Shown piece after piece: positions 1 to 11,100 of a stretch of DNA of 64,000 nucleotides (the first letter of the stretch is position 1; each line of letters begins with the position of its first letter). Source of the DNA: Nymphaea colorata. Taxonomy: Eukaryota > Streptophyta > Magnoliopsida > Nymphaeales > Nymphaeaceae. The notes under the pieces were generated by a model. The model was given only the letters and a program-made list of their open reading frames with translations. It searched no databases and was not told where the DNA came from. The stretch covers positions 13,618,802 through 13,682,801 of the forward strand of contig NC_045148.1 in assembly GCF_008831285.2 (NCBI RefSeq). Reading direction: 5' to 3'. Position numbers and translations under genes: made by a program.

Positions 1-1
1 T

Positions 2-166
2 TTCTATGATACGTGGCATTTTGTGTGCCGAACCCACATTAATGCGAAGCTGGTGCAGGTGCTGCTTGAGTGTGGCAGCCCTCATCCTCAAAAAAAGAAA
101 GTAAAAGCAAAGAGGAGAGAGGAGGAGGGGGATGAGGGAGAAGGAAGAGAAGGGGAAAGGATGTAG
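2..166 (+). CDS. Unidentified C-terminal coding fragment, partial at window edge
   Basis: Frame 2 is open from the window edge for 54 codons and ends in TAG at 164-166. It starts with an ordinary globular-looking stretch (FYDTWHFVCRTHINAKLVQ, then VLLECGSPHPQ) and ends in a Lys/Arg/Glu-rich tail coded by a purine-rich run. I do not recognise the family. It precedes the first AUG4-like exon by 420 bp on the same strand but does not look like AUG4 protein. It could be the last exon of another gene, an exonised repeat, or chance. The only support is the open frame and a composition shift at the end. Confidence 0.25.
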   Translation, partial: FYDTWHFVCRTHINAKLVQVLLECGSPHPQKKKVKAKRREEEGDEGEGREGERM

Positions 167-585
167 GAGAAGAGGAGAATATACCTTCAGGAGTTGATAC
201 ACACATGGCTGGGTTAGGGAGTTAAGGTTTCTATAGGTTTCCTTTTTCAAACATCTCTTTTATTATCATTTCCAAAAAGTTAGTAATTCTTTCAAGTTTA
301 TTTTTAAATTTTTCCTTCATACTTTAGAGTTCACTTTTATTACAGTAAGATGTTTGTTTTACTGTTTGTAAAAGGATTCTTTTAACTTTTTGACACACGC
401 AGACATATATATACTGCTTCCCAAAGTTATCTCAGGAAGTGCCGCACCCTCCACCCAGGTGATGTAGGGCTTGTCCTCTCACTTCGACAAGCCAATATGA
501 TGCCACATGATTGATTTCTTTTGAGCTGTATAATTGCATCGGGAAAATGCTGTGAATTTCTTATGCTGCTAACAATTCTTACAAG
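167..585. other. Non-coding, nothing recognised
   Basis: Purine-rich start, then AT-rich sequence with stops in all frames. The end (about 560-585) is pyrimidine-rich and closes with AG, fitting a splice acceptor before the first AUG4-like exon at 586. Confidence 0.4.
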
Positions 586-2088
586 ATACTGCAGAGTACC
601 AAATGTTATCGTCACAAGAAATGGAGGCCCGCTTCAGTACCAAATGTGATAAAGTTTCAGATGCTTTTGTTATAGAGGAAATCGGTAGTTCTCACTAAGT
701 TAATTCTTGAATTACGTTCATAAAATATTGGAGTGTTGTCGAATAATGTATTTGTTCCTTGATGCAGATTGTGCAGCTGTTAGTCAGTTTCAGAGTTCTC
801 GACTTCTTGAGGTTTATTTTTTGCATACTGTCCTTGGTTTTTGTATTATTTTATCTTTTGAGTCATTTTAAGGAGATCCTTCTGCTCTGGTATTGATACG
901 TTATGTATTTGTCTTTCCTTCTTAACCAGTCATTACTTGGCTTAGCCTGTTACCAAGCCATTCAGTGTTGTTAAAGAATGAAGCTTTTGCCTAACTATGG
1001 AAAAAAATTCAGTCTTATGATCTTATCTTGAAGATTCTTGGTTTTGAATACATAAATGGCTATTCCACTTCAGTGGATTTATGTGGGTTGAGCTTGTATT
1101 ATGGTTGTTAAGGTTGGGAAAGTTATTCACTCGATAGCCTTGTTTTTGTTCGTTTATATGGTAAAGTTCGTCATTGAGAAGATCGAAAGGGAGGAGGCAG
1201 CTTTGTATGATGACCTGTATTCTGCAGATAGAAAATTTGCTGAATATTATAATGTAATGAGTTCTTTAAATAATTTATTATATTTCCTTTTTTGATGATC
1301 ATTAGTACCTTTGGTTTTGACACCATGGCAACGGTCGACCTGTTTGTTCTTTTTGGCATGTCCTAGACCAAATATTGGGGGTGCTTATTCAGCTTGTCAA
1401 AGATTTGAAACTGCAGCACCAATACCAGTATGTAAGTTGTTCCACCAGTTGTGACTGTAACCTACTGTAATTTTGAGAATTGCCTGAAGTAATAGATGGT
1501 GAAATAAAGTGGTTTATTATAAGCATTCTATTGTTTGGTCAGCAACAATTTTTCTTTCTGCTTCTGTACCTGACAGATGTTACCTGTTGCCTATTCTCAT
1601 TTTTCATTATTTTTGTAGGATGAGTTGAAGAAGACATGGCTTTCGAAGAGATGTGAAACAATGAATGCCAAATTGAGGTTTGTTCCTTTAGATCATGGTG
1701 CTCAAATACCTACTCAATTTTATCCACTTATTATGTTTCCAGTGCTATTAGAATATCCAAATCATCACCTTAATTTTATCATTTAGTTCATGTTAAGTAA
1801 GCTCTCTGCAAGCTCATCCCTTTTCATTGAAACATGATTACTAAATTGTTTTATAGGAAACTATGGTGCTGTTTAATTGCAGAATAGTTTGGTATTAGAA
1901 GTTAGAACACCTTATCCAGCATGTTATGTAATAAGATACAGTTACATAATATACCCATGGCTATCTTGTTCTTATGTTCAGTGACAATGATGTTAACACA
2001 AATTGTCTTATGTTTGATTACTTTGTTAAAGGCAGGTCAAACAAAATCTCTTTTGAAAATAATTCAGATAATTGTTGTGTCACATGTT

Positions 2089-2127
<39 letters not shown>

Positions 2128-5100
2128 CACCAAAATTCTGATCTTGAAATGATTTTTCTAAAACTTAATTAAGTTTGTATTGCTGGTGTTTATATATATA
2201 TATATATAAGCACACACACCATTCATAAATATAGACACATACACAGCAGCAATATAATGGTCAATTAGTCTTTTTAAAAGAATGATTTTAGCCATATCCA
2301 ATGTGCTGGAGAATCAATTTTCTCACTGAAATGAGGAACATGGAGAGGAAAGACGCAGACCCATCTCAAGTTCTCGTGTGCCCAAAGACTTGTCTCTATT
2401 CGATATCACATTTTTGGGTGTAATCATTCACGCACACTGCTCTTGCGAAAGCCCAGCCTTCATACCTTAAGATTGGTAATTCTATTCATGATTAGGTTTA
2501 ACTCCTCTTAAGACCTTATAGACTGCGATCTTGTTAGATGGGTGGGTTATTGAACCTACCATCCAGCTAACCCAAGTTTCTAAACTGACTCCACGCAGGG
2601 CAGATCTTGCCTGTGCTATCCCCACTCTATGGATCCAGTAACAGACTTTTCCAACCCACTAACTCCACACCTAACAACACTCCCCTCTTACAATTACAAC
2701 TTGTCCTCAAGGTGTGAAATCAGGGAATCAAGTTTTTATCTCCTTTGTGGGCTCCCAAATGGCTGGTAGCTCTTCATAAGTATTCCATTCAATGAGCCAT
2801 TCAGTTTGAAGATTTTTCTTCCCCGTCGCACCTTACACGTGCACAGCCTTTGGTAAGGATACAACTATGTTGGCTCAACTAATATGGGGCCTGCATTTTA
2901 TAGTGGGAGGACTGAAGCAAGGTTTTAACTTCAAAATGTGGAACACAAGGTCAATCAAACTCCCTGCCAATGTCCCTATTCTCCTCTTAATTTGATAGGG
3001 GTCACCCAACCTTGGTGCTAGTTTAGCAGTTCCCCTTTTAAGTGGTAGACCCAGTCCATGGGGAGGGCGTCGAAGCAAGACCCAGTCCCCTATTTGCAGC
3101 TGTAAATCCATGTGCTTCCTATTGTATTGGATCACCATCCTATTCCTGGCTGCTGCTAGATGCTGTTTTAAATCTTTGAGGACTATATCCCTGCATCTGA
3201 GCTGCACGTCAACTTGTTCTTCTCTCGCTGTGTCTGGCTGATATCTCCTTAGGTCAGGTGGGGGCGTCCATACACAGTTTCGAAGGGTGTGATCCCCGTT
3301 GAAGAGTGCCGGCCTGTATTGTATGCATATTCAGCCCCACTCATGTATTCTGCCCATAATTTGGGGAGTTGTCCCATGAAGCATCGGAGCTAAGTTTCAA
3401 TACTCTTGTTTACTATCTCAGTCTGGCCATCCGACTGAGGGTGATAGGCTGTGGACATCTGAAGCTTGGTGCTCTATATTTGGAACCCTTCCTTCCAAAA
3501 TGATGAGAAATAAGGAGTCTCTATCACCGATATCGACCGAGGCATTCCATGAAGTTTCCCCACGTAGTTATGGAATGTTTTAGCAACCATCTTGGCAGTG
3601 AAGTGATGAGCCAAAGCTATGAAGTGAGCATGTTTAGACAAAGATCCACCACCACTAGTATGGCTGATGTACCACGACACTAAGTGATGCAAAAAGGATC
3701 AAAATTAACGGATCTTAATCCAATTGCATTCACGACTGAGCTAATACTATGCTTTACACTAATTATAACCTACAAAAGGGAAGAACATGAGAGAAAAACA
3801 ACAAACAACTTCTGCTTCTCGCAAATGACTAAACTAAATGAAAGAACAAATAAAACTAAGGAAGAGCTTGCATTTCATTCTTTCAACTTCCACCTTCACA
3901 AAATGAACCATCGTCCCTTTATATAGAGAAAGGGATGGATTGCAGATCTGGATCCATTTACAAGTACTAAAAACTAACTAGATCCAGTTACACAGATGTG
4001 GACCTAGATAGATATTTGCATTCAGGATCAGCACTAAGGTCCAAATAACCAAACAAAATCCAAATCATGAGAAGGAACTCAAACGAATTATTAAATCTCA
4101 TTATATTCCAAAATAAGTTGGATCTGGATCTATCTGCTTCAGATTCTGCACCACTTAGGTAAGCCTTCTGCAAGTCCATCGAAATATCTTCCCAAATCCG
4201 GTCCGGAATGGGTAATGGCTGTAAGAAGCTTGTTGGCTTTTTGGTTTCTAATTTGTTCCGTTGGCATGTTTCTTGTCACTTTATGACATCTTTTAACTCT
4301 TTTTTCTGTTTTTATTTTTGTCTAATCGGTGATTTCTCTTATTGTCTGTTGTTCTAATTTATTTTGCATTCCTCCTTGCACAAGGTATATAAAATTGATC
4401 ACTAAAGTTTGATTAACTGGCTTCTATGTCTGCTGTTTATGTTTCTACCTTTAGCTGCTATTTTAGTTTTTGTCTTTTTTTTTTTTTTTCTAACGTGATT
4501 CTCCTTCCTGTAGGGTCCTGGAGCATGTTGTCTTGCGTGATACATACACTCAGGATTCCATACCAGCTCTCCACAAGATTAGGTGCATTTAGTTCTTAAT
4601 ATTTGGTTGGCTTGTATTGGTTTTGGCTTGTCTTAATCCATTTACTCCTGGTTTACAAACAGTAGCTTCAAGCTACAGAGGAAGCTTCCACAGCATACAG
4701 CAAAGCGGTATGGAAGTTCATGGTTTGATGAAGCTTTCCTAGTATTATATGTTGTTCATGATTTGGATGGGATAAGTCAAATATGTTCTGTCCTTACTTT
4801 TATGTGTGGTCCTGTTCCATTCCGTTACATAGAAATTTTATTGGAAAATTGGTAAAAATGGCTGTGACACAGAACCATCATCTTCAAATACAGCAAGCCA
4901 ATTCTGTTTCTCAACCCAAGTCCATCTTACCTTAATGCAGTGGGTGGAACTGATTTAGGCACAATTTGGTATGTGATGACAGGAAATTTGTTTGTATTTG
5001 ATGAGATGCTGGCAGGAGTTAGGTAGACGTCTCAATCCTCAAAACCCAGTGTAATCACCCCAAATTTTTTTAAAGGACTATGATGTTTTATCCAAGTGCG

Positions 5101-8100
5101 AAATTCAAATTTAGGCACAAGATTTCTAAAATACAACTTTCAGATCCAAATTAAATCTAAAATACTACTCTTAGATCCAAAGTAAATCCAAAATACTACT
5201 TTCAGATTCAAATTAAATCCAAAATACTACTTTCAGATCCAAATTAAATCCAAAATACTACTCTCATATCCAAAATAGAACTTTCAGATCCAAATTAAAT
5301 CCAAAATACTAATTTTAGATCTAAAATCCAAGTTCAGATCCAAATCAATCATTTAAGGCTAATTTGCCCTTTGACCAAAAACCTCCTTTTAGAGGGTGAT
5401 TTTAGTCTTTTTTTTAAACAAGATCGATTTGCCCCTTCTTTTGATCAGAAAACCTCCTTTTAAAGGGTGATTTTAGTCTTTTTCAAACAAGACCGATTTG
5501 CCCCTCCTTTTAACCAAAAAACCTCTTTTTAGAGAGGGTGATTTTAGTCTTTTTGGTAAACAAGACCAATTTACCTCTCCTTTTGACCAAAAAACATCCT
5601 TTTAGAAGGTAATTTTAGTCTTTTTGGGTGGACAAGACCGATTTGCCTTTTCTTTTGGCCAAAAAAATCTCCTTTTGGAGGGTGATTTTAGTCTTTTTAG
5701 GTCAAAAAATTCAAATTTTGGGTTTTGGCTCCAAAATCCTCTATAAATACCCCCCCCACATATCCTCCCTCTTGGGCAAAATTGGTCATTGGGAGAAACT
5801 CTAGTGTATTCTCACTTGAAGACTTAGAGTTTCTCTTGAGCTCTTTCTCTCTCCCTCTTCCTTTTTCCATTTCCTTCTCCAACTTAGAGCAAGCACTCTT
5901 TGAGCTTCATTCAAAAGGGGATCTTCAAGTGAAGGTGTTCATCTTTCTTAGGTCATTTCCCATTAGAGGTATGTAATCTTCATCCCTCTCATTTTTCTTT
6001 TTTTCTTTTCATTAATATTCTTATTATTATGTTATTTCTTTTTTTTAAATATAGTCTTGTTGTTGTTTCCATTTTCTCTTCATATCTTCATCTCTCCATG
6101 GCCAAAAGAGATAGCACTCAACCTCTTTTTAAAGACAAGAGGCTATGCTCAAATGCACCGGGAGCATGATAAAATGAGATGATATTTTATTTTATGATTA
6201 AATCATGCTCTTTCAAGTATTCTTGTTGTTCTTGTTCTTTCTCTTTATCAATATATTCTTGTTCTTTTTTCTCTTCAATATATTCTTGTTGTTGTTATTC
6301 TTTTCCTTAATGAATATATTTTTTTTATTGTTATTTCATTTCTTCAATATAGTCTTGTTATTCTTTTCCTTAATGAATATATTTTTGTTGTTATTGTTAT
6401 TTCATTTCTTCAATATAGTCTTGTTCTTGTTATTTTATTTTATATTTTTTTTTCTTCTTCCTTTTCCCATGACCAAAGGAGATAGCCATCAATCTCTTTT
6501 GAGAGACAAGAGGTTATGCTCAAGTACACCGGGAACATGGAAAGATGAGATGATCTTTCATTTTAATCATGTTCTTTCTTTTCATGAATACATTCTTATT
6601 GTTCTTTTGTTTCCTCTTATTTTCCTCACTTCCTCATTTCTCCATGGCCAAAAGAGATAGCTCCCAATCTCTATTTTAGAGTCAAGAGGCTATACTCAAG
6701 TGCACCGGGAACATGAGAAGATGAGGTAGTATATCAATTCATAGTTACATCATGTCTTCCCTCCTAATTGAACTTTGCTTTGTCCATCATCCTCTTTCTT
6801 TCCTTCCTTCCTTGAAAGTTATCTATATATTATGCATGCATAGTTGCTTGGTTCTTTACTTACATGTGAATGCATGTCGGGAATAAGAGTGTGGTTTGGG
6901 GACTCTTTATTTTCATATTAATCTTTGAGGTTGGGACTTGTCCAACCCGAGATAAACCCTCACGAAAATGTATATGTTAATATGCATTTTCATATCATTT
7001 TGCGCTAGTTTCCTTCTTAATCATCACATTAGGAACCCTAACGAGTGCCTCGTTATGTTGCTTGTTTTCTTCCATACCCAACGGTGGAAGAAATATATCT
7101 CTTACAACAAACCAAATAATAACATTCTATGCTTATATAAATCATATTTTCCAAAACATTTTCAAAAAGAACCTTTTAACATGGCCTTAGGGACTTAGCT
7201 TAGACTTTTGCATGAGTCCAAGCTCCCCTCCGGCCCACATTAAATTTGAAGTTGGTAATTTTAACTTGTTCATTGATTTTTCTAATCTTGCGAAGGTATG
7301 GATGTATACACATGTTATATACATTTATGCCAGCATGATGACCCCCATCTTTCTCTCTCTATGCTTTCATTTTTTATTTTATAAATTTTCATATGTGCAT
7401 TAATACGTATGTACATGTGCTCCATTTTCTCTCTTTCAAATATTTATTCCTCTTTTCAAGACAAATATCTTCTCTTATAAAATTTCTCATACCCATATAT
7501 GCGTATGATATTTTTCTTTTCCTCTAAAATCTCTTTTTTTCTCCGAATCAATACATCTTTTTCTCTTAAGCTTTCATATATGTGTATATGTGATGGTATG
7601 TACACATGTATGCATGTCTTTCTCTATCTCTCTCTTTCCTTTTATAAGAGTGTTTTATCTTTTATATTCTTTTTAACACTCTCATCTCATGAACTTCTAT
7701 ATACCAACCTCAATAAGACCACAAACTAAGTAATGACCCAATGTTGGAATCATGCTTGATGGTCTACAATCTCTATTCCTTTTCAAAAACTTTTTCTTCT
7801 TATGTACAATAATTATAACAACGAAATCTTAGATGTATGTTGTGGTAGGAATAACATTAGATGAATGTTGTGGTAGGAATGTTTTATATTTTTTCAATCA
7901 TATAGGGTAAATGCATCCATGCATTGTCACCTACTTTATTTCACTTATGATCACAAGCACCTCTCCAAAGAAACTTAAGCAAGAAGGGATGAAGCTCTAG
8001 CTAGGTGGTAACCGAATTAGAGCAAAATCTCAAACCTACTTAAAGTCTTAAGAGAACACTAAAATGATTTCAAAATGTTTTCAAAAGCTTTTCAAATGAT

Positions 8101-11100
8101 ATTTACTAGTTTCACTTTTTCCTCAAAACATTTCACATTTTCAAGCAATTCTTCAAGAACCTTTTCAAAAGTTTGAAACTCCAAACTTTCAATATTTTCT
8201 ACACCGCATATAGAATAAAAAAGATGTTTAAGTTAAAACGAAATGCATCAATAATAAACATAGTCCTTGGGTTGATTACCCCCGATAAAGGCGCCGGGAA
8301 TCGATCCTCGTACCGACGGGCGAGTCCCTTTCTTTCATCTTTCAAAAGAAAAACCTTATTTTTTTGGAGCACTCCAAAACCAATGAAAATTTTGGGATGC
8401 TAACAGATGGCGATCGTGATGGGACCCGTCATCGTTTGGCTATGATTATTGATGCATTTTCACTAATTTGAACATCTCATGTATTGTCAATGATAAAGCA
8501 TGTCCCCTATTTTGGCCTCGATCCCATTGGCATTTCATTGCATTGTTTGATGATTGTGAATGTTTTCTTGCACATAGGACTAATTGAGAAGGATCAATCA
8601 TGTTCACACATATTTATGATCACATACCACCCTTCTCAATTTAGGAGTTGTTTGAAAGCCATGTTTGCTCTTCTATTTTAATCTTCAAACTTAGGCAACA
8701 TTGCATTAGAGACAACTCAATTTATATGATTCCTCATATTTCAAAATTCCTCATACCTAATTGTCCCGGTCATCATGTTGCCGGGCTTGGTCTTTGGCGG
8801 TAGCACAAGACTAAGCCTTACAACTAGACCACACCTTGGGCGGGAACGCCCCATCGTTAGTACCATGAGTGGTAATTTATGGTATATCGACGAGTGATCA
8901 AGAAGAAGTTGATGAACTCTACCCTTAGTTGCCTAAGGAAGAATCTATGCTCGTACTAAGCCATTTGGCTAAGGTATATAAGCATAACTTGATATCGAAT
9001 TATCGTGACACAAAATTATCTCAATTACGTTCCTATACCCAATTTTCTAAAAAAAAAAAAAGAAAATTATTTCATGATAGATGTTGATGTGCGTGAAACC
9101 TTATGTGATGATTTGCAACCTCATTCCACACATCTACCTCATATTGTCTTTGTCAACCTAGTCAATGTTTTTCATTAATTCAATTTTTATCTTTTAGAGT
9201 CATCATTCAAGATGTATTCTTTCCAACGTGGTGTCACATTCCCTTATGATCACATCCTCTTTGGAGAAGGTCCCGAACGGTCCACCTACATTTCTCTTGA
9301 GTCTCAACCTTTGGCTCCTGAATGGTATCGGACTTGACATTCCACCTTCTCTCGGATGTTTCCTTCTTACTTTGAAGAATGTGGGCTAGAGACAGTGGCA
9401 GCTGGAGGAATGCAGTCAGTTGATGGAAATTTGGTACATGCAATCGCCGAGCGTTGGAACCCAAGGACCTTCTCTTTTTGGTTTCCATGAGGAGAAATGA
9501 CAATATTACTAGATGAATTTGCCGAAATACTAGACCTCCCTACCCCAACTTGTGACCCAAATGATCTATTGGAAAAACAATTCCTTATGAACCCAACCAA
9601 GGTCAATGCAAATGACCTCATTGCTCACTTTACTGGACGAAAAACTTGGCATTTAGTAGAAAACCATGAAAATCAAAGCATCAACATGAAAAATTTGTAT
9701 GAAGAATTTGGAACCTATGTTGAACCTTCTACCCTACCTCGAAAAGCCATAGGGAGAATTAAACATTGTATGATGCTCTGCACAGTAGGAGTGACCCTTT
9801 TTACCGATGGAAGTGACATTTTAGATGTCCGTATTGCCCAACTTTTTCGAGTATGGGGGCATAGAGGGACCCGACACTTGTCAGTAGCAATGACAGCCTT
9901 AGCCTTCCTTTACCGATGACTCACCCGCTTTATCATTAGAGATATCGACTTCATAGAAGGATGCACATATGCTTTACAATTGTGGTTCTTCAAGCATGCG
10001 GGACTCCAAGCCAGTCTATTTAGAAACACTGATGGATCATTGACAACCTTGGAGCAATACCGTCGTTTGATCGAGCAATTGAATGAAGGAGAGATCATTT
10101 GGGATTATTGTGATCGTCGGTAGAGCCTATCCCGATACACTCACCATCATCATGGGCGTACCACACTCTTGGGCCCTTACTTCATAGTTGATTATTGTGC
10201 TGATAGATGTATGAGACAGTTCTCTCAAAGGTAGAAGATGGTCTCTGTGCATGCACCAATTGGAGCTATTCCCGAATTTGACCTTAGTTCTCCTCAATGG
10301 GTAGCATTGTTTGCAGTAGCTCGACAAGAATGGAAGACACAAATATCATACACTTGGTTCATAGACACAGTGGTGAAGAAGGAATATGTTGAGTGGTGGG
10401 ATGCCAACCGACCACCATCCATCATTCCCTAAAAAGTTTTATGTTGTCAACTTTGTATTCCTTCTGTCGTTGTCATCTTTATTAGTATCTTTGGATGTAA
10501 CTTTTAAAAACTTGTAATGCAATATGAACCTTCATTTTGTCATCATTTCCGTCCAATAACTCTATTTTCTTATGTCATAAGGTGAATACTTGAAAGCCAA
10601 CAAAATGGTTGAAACTAGATCGCAAGCTAAGCAGACTCCTCAAAACGAGGCTTCATCCTCTGAACTCCGTCCATAAACACTTGGCCTCCCAGCAATCGAG
10701 CCAGAAGCTTACTATATGTTCTGTTTGTTCATGGAGCGATTCATGAAAGAGCAAGAAGAGCAAAAGGCCTTGATGGTTACTCCAGAGCTGGATAATGAAA
10801 AGACTGCCAAGCAAAAAAGAAAAAAGAAAAACAAGTCTTTTGTTAAAAATCAGGATGAAGACTATTTGGGTTCAGATTCGGCAACTAGTAAAGAAGAAAA
10901 ACCCGAACTGTTTTCTCTCAAAAAGAAAAAGACAACAAAGAAAAATAAAAAGGAAAAAGATGTTATGATAGAAAACAGCTCACCCAGTCCTATCACCACT
11001 GAAAGTTCGGAAGAGAAGCCCAAAAGGAAGAAAAAACCTACCAAGAAAGTCAAAAAGACAAAGAAATACATCACTACCAACAGCTCAGACAGTGAGAGTT

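Larger units (their letters stand above)
5050..8405 (+). repeat. 5' LTR (LTR-A), 3356 bp
   Basis: Starts TGTAATCACC and ends GGATGCTAACA. It is complete and aligns end to end with 26615-29998. It differs from that LTR by scattered substitutions as well as indels (for example TTATCCAAG against TTACACAAG near the start, and TTGGGCAAAATTGG against TTGGACAAGATTGG). The first third is built from short tandem repeats; a TATA box lies about 690 bp in. Confidence 0.9.

Noticed and set aside
6205-6660. 151-codon Leu/Phe-rich open frame resembling a membrane protein (also 27788-28336 and 18799-19002)
   Set aside because: It is the translation of T-rich tandem repeats in the LTR; the composition is periodic and the frame shifts between LTR copies.
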